Assembly: GCA_003696155.1 (NCBI GenBank)
Contig: RFFP01000035.1
Location: forward strand, 1 to 35,017
Reading direction: 5' to 3'
DNA from: Acidobacteriota bacterium
Lineage (GTDB): Bacteria > Aquificota > Aquificia > Aquificales > Aquificaceae
DNA length: 35,017 nucleotides
The notes under the pieces were generated by a model. It made no database searches, was not told the DNA's origin, and saw nothing but the letters and a program-made list of their open reading frames with translations. Made by a program: the position numbers and the translations under genes. This document shows positions 7,125-16,342 of this stretch, piece after piece. Every line of letters begins with the position of its first letter. Positions within the stretch are counted from its first letter, which is position 1.

Positions 7125-8059
7125 GGTTCTTTGTATCCTCAGATATAAGGAAAAATAAACCCCTTTTCTACGGTGTGCTTTTCTTCTTGGCTTTTACCCT
7201 GTTCTTCTGGCTTGCCTCATGGCTTCACTTTTATTCCAAATACGGCTTCTCCAAGGAAAGCCTCTTTAGGTACTACTTTGTGGACCCCCAGTTTCCTGAG
7301 AGGATATCCATAGGCCAACTATCAGAGGACATACATGTGGGTCTTTTCCTTCATGCCATGACCCTTATGGTGCTCTTCTCACTAATAGGCATAACGAGGG
7401 TGAGGTTTAAGAAGCTTCTAATCATCCTTTCAAGCTTATCTGCCCTTCTCTACATAGTGAGCGACCTGATAATCTACCTTTTTGGTGGCGTTTTTCTAAA
7501 GCTCGTTAGTTTCCTGGTTTATCAGGTTCTTTTTATTCTCCTTTGGTCTTTCACCCTCTGGGGACTTACCACAAACAACGGACAAAAAGGGAGCACTTCA
7601 ACGGTCAAGAGTGTAAGCTTTATCTTTTCCCTTTTTTCCCTTCTTTTTCTCCTCTCTAACTTTCTAAACTTCTTTGTCAAAATGGGATTTGGTATTAACA
7701 GCATAAGCAATTACTACCTAGGAAATCCAGAACTCCTCATAAAGAGAAAGACCTTGGAGGGTGTCTTTAAGGTCTTTTATCCCCACCTTGTATCTATGGC
7801 TATCTACGTGCTTACCCTATCCCACCTCTTGCCCTTCTCCAAGGTAAGCAGAAAGAAGAGCATATTCTTTGGCTTTTCCATGTTTATCCTTTCTTCCCTT
7901 GATAACTTTTCAAGCTTGCTTATCCTCTATATGGGTACACCCGTAGCTTACCTCAAGCTACTGAGCTTCTTGCTCTTTCAGCTCCTTGCCCTGTATGCTA
8001 GCCTTCTCATCATGGCTGCCTCTCTTAGGAGGGAGGAGTATCCGGCACTCTATCTATAA
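7121..8059 (+). CDS. Eight-TM membrane protein with two 4-TM repeats, partner of the FMN protein
   Basis: Not recognised as a named family. The 312 residues contain about eight hydrophobic helices (roughly 16-35, 72-91, 99-121, 125-148, 165-185, 220-239, 249-271, 276-298). The two halves are homologous: YYxxxP at 51-56 and 198-203; E69 nine residues before H78, and E213 nine before H222; ILSSL at 102-106 and 256-260; FLKLVSFLVYQVLF (125-138) against YLKLLSFLLFQLLA (277-290). The paired histidines H78/H222, plus H36, H72 and H235, are candidates for binding haem or metal. ATGA overlap with the flavinylated protein indicates tight coupling. I infer an electron carrier that reduces the FMN protein from the membrane quinone pool; an inner-membrane transporter is the alternative. 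Confidence 0.75.
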   Translation: MRFFVSSDIRKNKPLFYGVLFFLAFTLFFWLASWLHFYSKYGFSKESLFRYYFVDPQFPERISIGQLSEDIHVGLFLHAMTLMVLFSLIGITRVRFKKLLIILSSLSALLYIVSDLIIYLFGGVFLKLVSFLVYQVLFILLWSFTLWGLTTNNGQKGSTSTVKSVSFIFSLFSLLFLLSNFLNFFVKMGFGINSISNYYLGNPELLIKRKTLEGVFKVFYPHLVSMAIYVLTLSHLLPFSKVSRKKSIFFGFSMFILSSLDNFSSLLILYMGTPVAYLKLLSFLLFQLLALYASLLIMAASLRREEYPALYL

Positions 8060-8116
8060 AGGCTTGCTTTATGGGGCACACATTTGTATATTTTTATATC
8101 CCCTACGGAGGAGAAG

Positions 8117-8515
8117 ATGCAGAGGTTTATGCTAAAGTCTAAACTTCATAGGGTGAAGATAACGGGTGCAGAGCTACATTACGAAGGAAGTCTCTCCATT
8201 GACCTTGCCCTCATGGAGGCTGCGGACCTTTTACCCTTTGAGAAGATAGAGGTGTACAACGTAAACAACGGTGCCCGCTTTTCCACTTACGTCATACCGG
8301 CGCCCAGATACTCGGGAGAGATAAGACTGAACGGAGCAGCAGCAAGGCTCGGGGTTGTGGGTGATATAGTCATAGTAGCATCCTATGTTCTCCTCTCTGA
8401 AAAGGAACGGCAGGGCTTTAGCCCTAAGCTGGTGTACGTGGACGAAAATAATCAGATAAGAGAAATAAGGAGGGATATGGTTATAGAGGGTGTGGGAAGT
8501 ACCTATGATTGGTAA
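8117..8515 (+). CDS. panD: Aspartate 1-decarboxylase proenzyme
   Basis: Makes beta-alanine from L-aspartate for pantothenate and coenzyme A. The start at ATG 8117 (132 residues) is preferred over the upstream in-frame start at 8084, because it is preceded by GGAGGAG and gives the canonical N-terminus [25 protein letters not shown]. The self-cleavage site Gly24-Ser25, which yields the pyruvoyl group, falls at exactly the standard position. Further family motifs are [15 protein letters not shown] and [18 protein letters not shown]. The next gene overlaps its end by 11 bp. Confidence 0.95.
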   Translation: MQRFMLKSKLHRVKITGAELHYEGSLSIDLALMEAADLLPFEKIEVYNVNNGARFSTYVIPAPRYSGEIRLNGAAARLGVVGDIVIVASYVLLSEKERQGFSPKLVYVDENNQIREIRRDMVIEGVGSTYDW

Positions 8516-9116
8516 GGTCTTCCGCATATTCCAAGAAAGGGGAGGTGTCTTAAAGACTCTGGACCTTTGGGACTGGTACGAGGGGCTGGACCACAAAAGG
8601 CAGAAGGCGGTAAAGTACTACTTTTCCCTGAAGAGCATAAAAAACCTTAACTTTCCCTATAGGTCTAAGCACTTTGACAGTGGAGAGGTTCAGAATGTAG
8701 GTTATACAAAGGCCACCTTTCTTGGAAGCCTTGCTCAGGTTGCTCTTTTGGAAGGGGACTATAGTATAGCAGAGTGGCTTTACCTTGAAGCCCTTAGCCT
8801 TTCACAGAGTGCCTACGAGAAGCACCTTATACTCAACGACCTTGTAATGCTTTCCCAAAAACTCAAGGACTTTGAGAGAATGGAAAGGTATGCGACCATG
8901 GACCTGGAGCTCTTTGAGGAGTATGCAGAAGAGTTAAGAGAAAAAAATGGGGGGCAGCTTCCCCAGATAAACTCCTATGAGGTACTTCTGTATCTTCTTG
9001 AAAGGAAGGGAGAGAAAGAGAAAGCACTGCACCTTTTAGAAAACTTCAGTCTAAAGGGCGTGCCCCATCCTTATTATGAGCAGTTAAGAGAGAGACTCAT
9101 AGGTGGGCTATCATAA
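8505..9116 (+). CDS. Uncharacterised helical (TPR-like) protein between panD and tilS
   Basis: Not recognised. The ATG at 8505 gives 203 residues (a GTG at 8490 would add five). It is soluble, with no signal or membrane segment. The middle, with [45 protein letters not shown] and [21 protein letters not shown], has the paired-helix spacing and A/L/Y pattern of tetratricopeptide-like repeats. An [29 protein letters not shown] segment precedes the repeats. It overlaps panD by 11 bp and tilS by 14 bp, so it is translated with them. A scaffold or regulatory role is the most that can be said. Confidence 0.7.
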   Translation: MIGKVFRIFQERGGVLKTLDLWDWYEGLDHKRQKAVKYYFSLKSIKNLNFPYRSKHFDSGEVQNVGYTKATFLGSLAQVALLEGDYSIAEWLYLEALSLSQSAYEKHLILNDLVMLSQKLKDFERMERYATMDLELFEEYAEELREKNGGQLPQINSYEVLLYLLERKGEKEKALHLLENFSLKGVPHPYYEQLRERLIGGLS

Positions 9117-9984
9117 GCTTCTGAGGAAGGTTGTCACCCTTCAGAGAAAAAGGAAGCTAATTCAAGAAGGCAGTAAGGTGCTTGTGGCCTTCTCCGGCGG
9201 TGTGGACTCGGTTGCCCTAACCCTATCTTTCTTGGATCTTTGGGACTTTTTCAAGATGGGCAGGCTTGCCCTTGCCCATATAAACCATGGCTTAAGGGAG
9301 AGGGAGGCCCAAAGGGATGAGGATTTCTGTATAGACTTCGCCAGTAGGAAGGGGCTGGAGATATTTGTGAAGAGGATTAAGGTGAGGGAGCTGGCAGTGG
9401 GAAGAAACCTTGAAGAAGCCGCAAGGGAAGAAAGGTACAAAGCCCTTAGGGAGATAAAAGAGAGGGAAAGCCTTGACCTTATAGCCACGGCCCACCACCT
9501 TAAGGACCTGGTGGAAACCATGCTTCTATGGCTTGTCAGGGGTGCAGGAAGGGAAGGTCTTCTTGGCTTTGATGAAAAAGAGGGGGACATAGTAAGACCC
9601 CTTTACCTGGTGAAAAGAGAGGAGATAGAAGACTACGTAAAGAGCAAAGGGGAGAGCTGGGTTGAGGACTCTACCAATTACGACCTGAGGTTTGCAAGGA
9701 ATAGGATAAGGTATAGGGTGTTGCCCGTGCTCAAAAGCATAAACTCAAATCTAGAGGAGTCCTTTTTACGTCTGAGGGAAGTCTTGAAGGAAGAGGAGAA
9801 TCTCCTAAAAGAGCTAACGGAGAGAGCTATAGAGAATGTGGTAAGGGATGGCACGATAGACAGAGAGGCCTTTTTAAACCTTCCCTATGCACTTCAGAGG
9901 AGGGTTATTTACAAGCTATTTGGTTTGAGAAGCTTAAAGGAGGTGGACAGGATGATTAACACCTTGAAAAGGCGTGCCTACTGA
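9103..9984 (+). CDS. tilS: tRNA(Ile)-lysidine synthase
   Basis: Converts the wobble cytidine of tRNA-Ile(CAU) to lysidine so that it reads AUA and is charged with isoleucine; essential in bacteria. The N-type PP-loop SGGVDS is at residues 31-36. NHGLREREAQRDE, ATAHHLKDLVETMLLWLVRGAGREGL and RNRIRYRVLPVL are hallmarks of TilS. At 293 residues it is short and lacks most of the C-terminal domains of E. coli TilS, like the compact Aquifex enzyme. The GTG start lies inside the preceding gene. Confidence 0.93.
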   Translation: MGYHKLLRKVVTLQRKRKLIQEGSKVLVAFSGGVDSVALTLSFLDLWDFFKMGRLALAHINHGLREREAQRDEDFCIDFASRKGLEIFVKRIKVRELAVGRNLEEAAREERYKALREIKERESLDLIATAHHLKDLVETMLLWLVRGAGREGLLGFDEKEGDIVRPLYLVKREEIEDYVKSKGESWVEDSTNYDLRFARNRIRYRVLPVLKSINSNLEESFLRLREVLKEEENLLKELTERAIENVVRDGTIDREAFLNLPYALQRRVIYKLFGLRSLKEVDRMINTLKRRAY

Positions 9985-10017
9985 TTATCTTAAATCTCTT
10001 AGTATGGAGGTGTTTTC

Positions 10018-11895
10018 ATGCAGTGGATGAAAAGTCTTTTTATATGGATTGCCTTACTTGGTCTTATGGTTCTTGCTTTCAATCTATTTGAAGGTAGTAG
10101 AAGGGACTCTTCTGTAAAGACTTCTGTCAATACGGTTCTACAGCTTGCGGAGGAGGGGAAGTTAAAGGAAGTGAAGATAAGGGATAACGTGTTAACCGGT
10201 ATAACTACCGAAGGTCAAAAGGTAGAAACGGGCATACCACCAGGCTCCGATTTGGTGAGTAAACTCATAGAAAAGAATGTTAAGGTGGACGTGTCCACAC
10301 CAGAACACAGTGGATGGTTTATGACCTTTCTAATCTCTTGGCTTCCCATACTTCTCTTCATAGGCATTTGGATATACATGATGAGGCAGGTGAGCGGGGG
10401 AGCCAATCCCAACTCAAGGGCCTTTAGCTTTGGTAAGAGCAGGGCAAAGGTCTACATAGACGAAAAGCCGAAGGTCACACTCCAGCATGTAGCGGGTATG
10501 GAAGAGGTAAAGGAGGAGGTTAAGGAGATAATTGAGTACCTTAAAGACCCCGTGAAGTTTCAGAGGCTTGGGGGCAGGCCACCTAAGGGTGTTATGTTTT
10601 ACGGCGAGCCCGGTGTGGGAAAAACCCTCTTGGCAAAGGCCATAGCGGGAGAGGCACACGTACCCTTTATATCCGTCTCCGGCTCGGACTTTGTGGAGAT
10701 GTTTGTAGGTGTTGGTGCAGCCAGAGTTAGAGACCTCTTTGAAACCGCAAAAAAACACGCTCCTTGCATTATTTTCATAGACGAGATAGACGCGGTGGGA
10801 CGTTCCCGTGGTGCAGTGAATCTGGGTGGCGGTCATGACGAAAGGGAGCAAACCCTCAACCAGCTTCTTGTGGAGATGGACGGCTTTGACACCTCGGAGG
10901 GTATCATAGTTATAGCTGCCACTAACAGACCAGACATACTTGACCCAGCACTGCTAAGACCTGGCAGGTTTGACCGTCAGATTTACATACCAAGGCCCGA
11001 TGTAAAGGGAAGGTATGAAATACTCAAGGTTCACGCCAAGGATAAAAAATTGGCCGAAAACGTGGACTTGGAGATAGTCGCAAGAGCGACTCCAGGGTTT
11101 ACCGGTGCAGACCTTGAAAATGTGTTAAACGAAGCTGCCTTGCTTGCTGCCAGAAGGGGTAAAAACGCTATAGAGATGGAGGACATAGAAGAGGCCATAG
11201 ACCGTATAACCATGGGACTTGAGAGAAAGGGGATGGTCATATCTCCTAAGGAAAAGGAGAAGATTGCCTATCATGAAATGGGACACGCCATCATGAGCCT
11301 TATGGTTCCAGGTTCTGACGCCCTTCACAAGGTTTCCATAATACCAAGAGGTATGGCACTTGGGGTTACTCAACAACTACCCATAGACGATAAGCACATG
11401 TACGACAAAAAAGACCTTTACGGAAGGATACTGACCCTTATGGGTGGTAGGGCTGCGGAGGAGATATTCTACGGAATGGAGGGCATAACCACGGGAGCGG
11501 AAAACGACCTTCAAAGGGCTACCGAGCTAGCTTACAGGATGGTATCCATGTGGGGTATGAGCGATAAGGTTGGTCCACTCGCGGTAAGGAGAACGGTAAA
11601 CCCCTTCCTAGGTGGTATGACTACCTCTGTAGATATAAGCGAGGAGCTAAGGAAAGAGATAGACGAAGAGGTAAGAAGCATACTGGTGAAGGCTTACGAG
11701 GAAACAAAGAAGACCGTTCAGGAGAATGCGGAAGCTATCAGGGCTGTCGTCAAAAGGCTCTTGGAGAAGGAAACCATGTCCTGTGAAGAGGTTGTGGAAA
11801 TACTCAGGCTGCATGGAATAGAACCCGTAAACGAATGTAAAAAGGAAGAGCTCAAACATGAGAAGAAAGAACAAGTTCAGGAGGTAATAAACTAA
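10018..11895 (+). CDS. ftsH: ATP-dependent zinc metalloprotease FtsH
   Basis: A 625-residue membrane-anchored AAA+ protease degrading misfolded membrane proteins and short-lived regulators. Two membrane helices (about residues 7-25 and 100-122) flank a periplasmic domain. The AAA domain has Walker A GEPGVGKT (196-203; the usual second residue is proline, glutamate here), Walker [12 protein letters not shown] and the SRH region [19 protein letters not shown]. The protease zinc site is HEMGH (419-423), with D497 in GAENDLQRA as third ligand. The C-terminus is charged ([13 protein letters not shown]). ATG at 10018 follows GGAGGTG. leuC begins 14 bp after the stop. Confidence 0.97.
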   Translation: MQWMKSLFIWIALLGLMVLAFNLFEGSRRDSSVKTSVNTVLQLAEEGKLKEVKIRDNVLTGITTEGQKVETGIPPGSDLVSKLIEKNVKVDVSTPEHSGWFMTFLISWLPILLFIGIWIYMMRQVSGGANPNSRAFSFGKSRAKVYIDEKPKVTLQHVAGMEEVKEEVKEIIEYLKDPVKFQRLGGRPPKGVMFYGEPGVGKTLLAKAIAGEAHVPFISVSGSDFVEMFVGVGAARVRDLFETAKKHAPCIIFIDEIDAVGRSRGAVNLGGGHDEREQTLNQLLVEMDGFDTSEGIIVIAATNRPDILDPALLRPGRFDRQIYIPRPDVKGRYEILKVHAKDKKLAENVDLEIVARATPGFTGADLENVLNEAALLAARRGKNAIEMEDIEEAIDRITMGLERKGMVISPKEKEKIAYHEMGHAIMSLMVPGSDALHKVSIIPRGMALGVTQQLPIDDKHMYDKKDLYGRILTLMGGRAAEEIFYGMEGITTGAENDLQRATELAYRMVSMWGMSDKVGPLAVRRTVNPFLGGMTTSVDISEELRKEIDEEVRSILVKAYEETKKTVQENAEAIRAVVKRLLEKETMSCEEVVEILRLHGIEPVNECKKEELKHEKKEQVQEVIN

Positions 11896-11909
11896 ACAGG
11901 AGGTAAGGT

Positions 11910-13199
11910 ATGGGAATGACGATAACTGAAAAGATTCTGGCGGACCACGCAGGTAAAAAAGAGGTCTATCCAGGTGAGCTCATAACCGCCAAAATAGACC
12001 TGGCAATGGCCAACGACGTTACCGCTCCGCTGGCCATAAGGATACTTGAAAAGTACGGTATAAACAGGGTATTTGACCCAGAGCGTATAGCCTTGGTGCT
12101 GTCCCACTTTGTGCCTGCAAAGGATATAAAGTCCGCAGAGCAGGCAAAGATGGTGCGGGACTTTGCTCGCAGGCACAACATAAAGTGGTTTTTCCAAGAA
12201 GGGGAAGGTATAGAGCACACCATCCTTCCCGAGCAGGGTATAGTGGTGGCGGGCGACCTTGTGGTAGGTGCGGATTCCCATACGTGCACCTACGGTGGTA
12301 TAGGAGCCTTTGCCACAGGAGTAGGTTCAACGGATATAGCCTATGCAATGGCCACTGGCGAGATATGGCTAAAGGTTCCCCAGTCTATGAAGTTTGTATT
12401 TTACGGTAAGCTCCAGCCCTGGGTTTCTGGCAAGGACCTTATTCTTTACACCATAGGACAGATAGGAGTGGACGGTGCCCTCTACAAGGCTATGGAGTTT
12501 GAAGGAGAAGCTATTAGAGATCTATCCATAGAGCAAAGGCTTACCATAGCCAACATGGCCATAGAGGCTGGTGGTAAAAGCGGTATAATAGCACCCGATG
12601 AGAAGACCATAGATTACCTCTCCCGAAGGGCTAAAAAACCATGGAAGGTTTACCAGAGTGACCCTGACGCCCAGTATGAGGTAATCTACGAGTGGGATGC
12701 AAGCAAGATAGAGCCCTTAGTAGCATGGCCCTATCTGCCCTCCAACGTGCACCCAGTTTCTCAGTCCACCCACATAAACGTAGACCAAGCCTTTATAGGC
12801 TCCTGTACCAACGGCAGACTGGAAGACCTCAGAATAGCCGCCCAGGTGCTTAAAGGTAAAAAGGTACATCCTTACACCCGTTGCATAGTTATACCCGCTT
12901 CCAAACAGGTTTACATGCAGGCTTTAAAGGAGGGTCTTATAGACATCTTTATAGAGGCGGGCTGTGTGGTTTCGGTCTCCACATGCGGTCCATGCCTTGG
13001 TGGTCATATGGGCATACTGGCAGAGGGGGAAAGATGCATATCTACGTCCAATAGGAACTTTCCCGGTAGGATGGGGCATCCAAAGAGTGAGGCTTACCTG
13101 GCTAATCCAGCGGTCGTGGCAGCAAGCGCAGTCCTTGGTAGGATAGCTCATCCGGAGGAAGTGGTCAAGAAGGAAGAGCTTGAAGGGGTTTTTGCTTGA
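11910..13199 (+). CDS. leuC: 3-isopropylmalate dehydratase large subunit
   Basis: A 429-residue aconitase-family protein isomerising 2- to 3-isopropylmalate in leucine synthesis, together with a small subunit (LeuD) not in the window. The three cysteines for the 4Fe-4S cluster are C299 (GSCTNGR), C359 and C362 (STCGPCLGG). Other signatures are VVGADSHTCTYGGIGAFATGVGSTD and ISTSNRNFPGRMG. The 420-430-residue length is that of the archaeal-type LeuC/homoaconitase branch, so a related hydro-lyase of similar substrates cannot be formally excluded. GGAGG lies upstream of the ATG. It overlaps the next gene by 20 bp. Confidence 0.9.
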   Translation: MGMTITEKILADHAGKKEVYPGELITAKIDLAMANDVTAPLAIRILEKYGINRVFDPERIALVLSHFVPAKDIKSAEQAKMVRDFARRHNIKWFFQEGEGIEHTILPEQGIVVAGDLVVGADSHTCTYGGIGAFATGVGSTDIAYAMATGEIWLKVPQSMKFVFYGKLQPWVSGKDLILYTIGQIGVDGALYKAMEFEGEAIRDLSIEQRLTIANMAIEAGGKSGIIAPDEKTIDYLSRRAKKPWKVYQSDPDAQYEVIYEWDASKIEPLVAWPYLPSNVHPVSQSTHINVDQAFIGSCTNGRLEDLRIAAQVLKGKKVHPYTRCIVIPASKQVYMQALKEGLIDIFIEAGCVVSVSTCGPCLGGHMGILAEGERCISTSNRNFPGRMGHPKSEAYLANPAVVAASAVLGRIAHPEEVVKKEELEGVFA

Positions 13200-13638
13200 G
13201 GCAGACCTTCACAGACTTGCCCACTGGCTCAGACTCCTTGGGCAGGACGCCATCCTCCTGCCCGGTGATATAAACAAGGCGGATGTGATAAAACACCCTG
13301 AAAGGGTTTTTATAACCACATCAAGAAAGCTTGAAGAGCATTTCAAAGCTTGGGGCATAGACTACCTTATACTGCCTAAGGAGGACTGGAAGGTTCAGCT
13401 CTGTCTTCTTATAAAATACTTCCAAATAGAGCCCGTGCTTAAACTTGACAGGTGCTACCATTGTAATGAGAGGCTTTTGAGTATAAGTAGAGAAGAGGTA
13501 AAGGAAAGGGTGCCGAAGAAGGTTTACCTGTATGGAAGAAACTTCACCCTATGTCCATACTGTGGTAAGGTCTACTGGAGGGGTTCTCACTATCCAAAGC
13601 TAAGAAGAACCCTAAGGGAAGTGCTTGGCAGTTGTTGA
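13180..13638 (+). CDS. Mut7-C RNase domain / zinc-ribbon protein
   Basis: A 152-residue protein starting with TTG at 13180, preceded by AGGA. The N-terminus (FLLEADLHRLAHWLRLLGQDAILLPGD) matches the Mut7-C (former DUF82) family, a PIN-like fold with FxxDxxLxxLArWLRxLG. The C-terminal half has a zinc ribbon: CYHCNERL, then CPYCGKVYWRGSHY. Members are predicted ribonucleases. Of the acidic PIN residues, E8-x-D10 is visible near the N-terminus. Its 3' end overlaps convergent hemG by 27 bp. Confidence 0.85.
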   Translation: MKGFLLEADLHRLAHWLRLLGQDAILLPGDINKADVIKHPERVFITTSRKLEEHFKAWGIDYLILPKEDWKVQLCLLIKYFQIEPVLKLDRCYHCNERLLSISREEVKERVPKKVYLYGRNFTLCPYCGKVYWRGSHYPKLRRTLREVLGSC

Positions 13639-14940
13639 ATTTAAGTATCCCTCTACCTTCTTACTCACCTCATAGCTTGCCCTGATGCAGTCCGCAACGG
13701 ATACACCGTATAGGTAGTTTCCTGTGAGAAAAAGGCCGGGGTTTTCCTTCTCCAAGTCCCTTGCCAGATCAAGGTACTTGCCATAGCCCAAGGTGTACTG
13801 AGGTATAGCCCTTTTCCAACGGGTGAGGTTGATAAACTCCACCCCTTGAATACCCAGAACCTCTTTTAGCTCCTTCTCAGCGGTAGCATAGAGGGCTTCA
13901 TCCTCGTAGTCTATAACCTCTGGGTCTGTGGCACCGCCCATGTATATGGTAAGAAGCTCCCTGTCTTCTGGTGCACGACCTGGAAAGAGCTGAGAGGAAA
14001 AGAGCACACCGAGGATACGCTTACCCTCCACTCTTGGCATGAGAAAGCCAAAGCCCGGTGGGATAGAACCTTTTTTTACCACCGCATGCAAAACTACAAT
14101 GGGTGCGTAGTATATCTTGTCAAACTCTTCTGAAACGCTCCATGATATCTCTCTAAGAAGATAGCTTGCGGAGGTGGCTGGTGCAGATATTACTACAGAC
14201 CTTGCAGTATGCTTGCCTCCTTTGGCATCCACATGATAAACCCCATCCTTTCTTCTTATCCTAAGGACCACATTTTCCCTTTCCAGCCTTACCCTTGAGG
14301 CAAGATGCTTTATAAGGCTATGGTTTCCATTCTCAAAGGATATAAGCTTACCAGCTGGACCTAAGGCTTTCAGCTTTATGGCACCCTTTATAAGGCTTCC
14401 AAATCTTTGCTCAAGCTCGTAGACCCTACGCACTGCATACTTTACGGAGAGCTCCTCAGGGTTGCCCGCATACACACCAGATATGAAGGGAGCTACTATG
14501 TAATCTAAAAACTCCCTGCCCAGACGCCTCTTTACAAACTCCGCTATACTCTCCTCCGTCTTCACAGAGGGTGAGACAAAAGGTTCTTTTAAAACCTTTA
14601 GCTTAGCTCCCAAGGAGAGAAGGGGAGAGGTAAAAAACTTAATGGGAGATATGGGAAGGGGTGTAAGTCTGCCCTTCTTGTATATGTATCTAATTTTTGA
14701 GCTCTCGCTCGCATACTGAGGCTCAATACCTACCTCCTTTAAAAATTCCTGTACCTTTTGGTCTGCAAGTATGGTCTGAGGACCAAGCTCTAATATGTAG
14801 CTGTTCTTTTTCAGTGTCTGTATGTTTCCCCCCGGTAGCTCCTCCTTCTCCAAGACTAGGACATCATAGCCCTTCTTGGTAAGATGAAAGGCAACAGAAA
14901 GCCCAGATATACCCGAGCCTACAACTAAAACGTCTATCAT
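13612..14940 (-). CDS. hemG: Protoporphyrinogen oxidase (HemY/HemG type)
   Basis: Oxidises protoporphyrinogen IX to protoporphyrin IX in haem synthesis (coproporphyrinogen oxidation is possible in some lineages). The 442 residues begin with the FAD dinucleotide motif [19 protein letters not shown] and [13 protein letters not shown]. The C-terminal FAD contact [21 protein letters not shown] is diagnostic of the PPO family, as is [25 protein letters not shown] near residue 135. Its start overlaps the thiG stop by 4 bp, making it the third gene of a thiS-thiG-hemG unit. Confidence 0.9.
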   Translation of the reverse strand: MIDVLVVGSGISGLSVAFHLTKKGYDVLVLEKEELPGGNIQTLKKNSYILELGPQTILADQKVQEFLKEVGIEPQYASESSKIRYIYKKGRLTPLPISPIKFFTSPLLSLGAKLKVLKEPFVSPSVKTEESIAEFVKRRLGREFLDYIVAPFISGVYAGNPEELSVKYAVRRVYELEQRFGSLIKGAIKLKALGPAGKLISFENGNHSLIKHLASRVRLERENVVLRIRRKDGVYHVDAKGGKHTARSVVISAPATSASYLLREISWSVSEEFDKIYYAPIVVLHAVVKKGSIPPGFGFLMPRVEGKRILGVLFSSQLFPGRAPEDRELLTIYMGGATDPEVIDYEDEALYATAEKELKEVLGIQGVEFINLTRWKRAIPQYTLGYGKYLDLARDLEKENPGLFLTGNYLYGVSVADCIRASYEVSKKVEGYLNSTTAKHFP

Positions 14941-15740
14941 GTCTTGTAGGGTACTCCCTTGAGAGGAGAAGAAGGAACAGCGTATGTCCTTTTGGGCATC
15001 CTCCCCGCAAGGTAGGAAAGCCTTCCCGCTATGGTAGCGTACTTCATAGCAACCGCCATCCTTATTGGGTCCTTAGCCTCAGCTAAGGCGGTGTTTGTGA
15101 GAATACCGTCCACCCCAAGCTCCATAACGGGTGGTATATCCGCAGCACTGCCTATGCCCGCGTCCACAATTACGGGCACAGAAACTGCCTCTTTTATAAA
15201 TATGATGTTGTAGGGATTTTGGAGACCGAGCCCAGAACCTATAGGAGCGGCAAGAGGCATAACCGCAGCACAGCCCACATCCTCAAACTTTTTAGCATAA
15301 ACTGGGTCATCAAAGATGTAAGGCAGAACCACAAAGCCCTCCTTGACCAAAAACTTAGCAGCCTCAAGGGTCTGCTCCATGTCTGGAAGCAGGGTCTTTT
15401 GGTCTCCTATAACCTCAAGCTTTACCCAGTTTATACCCGTTGCCTCACGGGCAAGCATGGCAGTTTTTATAGCCTCCTCCGCTGTATAACAGCCAGCAGT
15501 GTTGGGAAGTATCTGGTATTTGCTTGGGTCTATGTAGTCAAGAAGGTTCTCCCTTGACCTGTCTGTTATGTTAACGCGTCTGACGGCAACCGTTATTATC
15601 TCAGCCCCGGAAGCCTCTAAAACCTCCTTGTTCTCCTGAAAGCTCTTAAACTTACCCGAGCCTATCATAAGCCTTGAGGTAAAACGCTTACCGGCTATCT
15701 CAAGGTAGTCATCCTCAAGAAGCTTTTCGTAGTCTAACAT
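14937..15740 (-). CDS. thiG: Thiazole synthase
   Basis: Forms the thiazole phosphate of thiamine from deoxyxylulose phosphate, dehydroglycine or a related imine, and ThiS-thiocarboxylate. It is 267 residues with a TIM-barrel pattern. Motifs: [14 protein letters not shown], the catalytic lysine in [48 protein letters not shown], and [31 protein letters not shown] for phosphate binding. Its ribosome site GGAGGTGG lies within the last codons of thiS, and its ATG directly follows the thiS stop. Confidence 0.96.
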   Translation of the reverse strand: MLDYEKLLEDDYLEIAGKRFTSRLMIGSGKFKSFQENKEVLEASGAEIITVAVRRVNITDRSRENLLDYIDPSKYQILPNTAGCYTAEEAIKTAMLAREATGINWVKLEVIGDQKTLLPDMEQTLEAAKFLVKEGFVVLPYIFDDPVYAKKFEDVGCAAVMPLAAPIGSGLGLQNPYNIIFIKEAVSVPVIVDAGIGSAADIPPVMELGVDGILTNTALAEAKDPIRMAVAMKYATIAGRLSYLAGRMPKRTYAVPSSPLKGVPYKT

Positions 15741-15947
15741 TTAGCCACCTCCTACTATGTTTACTATCTCAACCCTGTCGTTCTCTTTAAGTATGTAATC
15801 CGCGTAGGCGCTCTTTGGCACAACCTCCTCGTTTACCGCCACCGCAAGACCCACAGGTCTTATCTGTATGTCCATGGAGCGAAGCAGTTCCGCTACGGTT
15901 ATGTTATCCTTAACCTCAAGGACCTTTCCGTTAACCTGTAGCTTCAT
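15741..15947 (-). CDS. thiS: Sulfur carrier protein ThiS
   Basis: A ubiquitin-like protein of 68 residues that carries sulfur as a C-terminal thiocarboxylate to ThiG. The ATG at 15947 is chosen because MKLQVNGKVLEV is the normal ThiS N-terminus; an upstream in-frame start at 16010 would add 21 hydrophobic residues not found in the family. The C-terminus is IVGGG, giving the required terminal Gly-Gly with one extra Gly before it. It is translationally coupled to thiG. I find no TPP riboswitch motif upstream. Confidence 0.93.
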   Translation of the reverse strand: MKLQVNGKVLEVKDNITVAELLRSMDIQIRPVGLAVAVNEEVVPKSAYADYILKENDRVEIVNIVGGG

Positions 15948-16342
15948 GCTAAGGTAATAATTTAACCCATAAGTGTAAATCTTCGGAAATAGATTACATA
16001 GCTCATACATGCCTACAAAATAACATCTTGGGACTGCCCATAGTTTAGCTTAACAAAAGACAAAAGCTCTGCTATGCTTGTTATAGGTTTGAGGGCGCAA
16101 AAACTCTTGACATCTTGGCAACTGAATAGGGTTTTGGTTGTTTGGTGTTTTGATGCCGTTTTGCACCACCGCCCATTTTGGGAAAATAACCTTCATTTGA
16201 GAGGGGTACTACCTTGATGAGAGGCTTGATATTGCTTAACTATTTTTTATGTGGTGAGGTAAGGTTTTAAGCCCACTGGGTGGGGTGGTGACCCTTTTGA
16301 CTTCAAAAATGTAGTTGCTAATCTACCGTGCGGACTTCTTTC
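15948..16342. other. 395-bp intergenic region between acuC-like gene and thiS
   Basis: No gene seen. About half is dispersed repeat copy A (16106-16292). The segment 15948-16105 on the thiS side contains no recognisable riboswitch and only weak promoter-like boxes. The 50 bp between the repeat and the acuC-like stop show nothing I can name. Confidence 0.6.
16106..16292. repeat. Dispersed intergenic repeat, copy A (187 bp)
   Basis: Matches 26552-26730 in the same orientation with about nine substitutions and one 8-bp length difference. It has no long ORF and no terminal inverted repeats. Potential pairings kept in both copies: CCCAC-TGG-GTGGG (here 16272-16284) and GCTTAA with TTAAGC (16234-16239 and 16267-16272). 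It lies 50 bp beyond the acuC-like stop and upstream of thiS. It may be a structured RNA or a small non-autonomous element. Confidence 0.85.

Noticed and set aside
10603-10626. FtsH Walker A variant as a novel feature
   Set aside because: GEPGVGKT instead of GPPGTGKT keeps all catalytic residues and, as I recall, is shared with Aquifex FtsH, so it is a lineage trait.
11966-12348. Several overlapping minus-strand open frames within leuC
   Set aside because: Antisense shadows of a conserved enzyme; no ribosome sites and no recognisable motifs.
16106-16292. MITE or group II intron interpretation of the dispersed repeat
   Set aside because: No terminal inverted repeats, target duplications or intron domain V are visible; kept only as an unclassified repeat.
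15948-16342. TPP riboswitch upstream of thiS
   Set aside because: Thiamine genes often have one, but the conserved CTGAGA and the TPP-box core are not found on the minus strand here.
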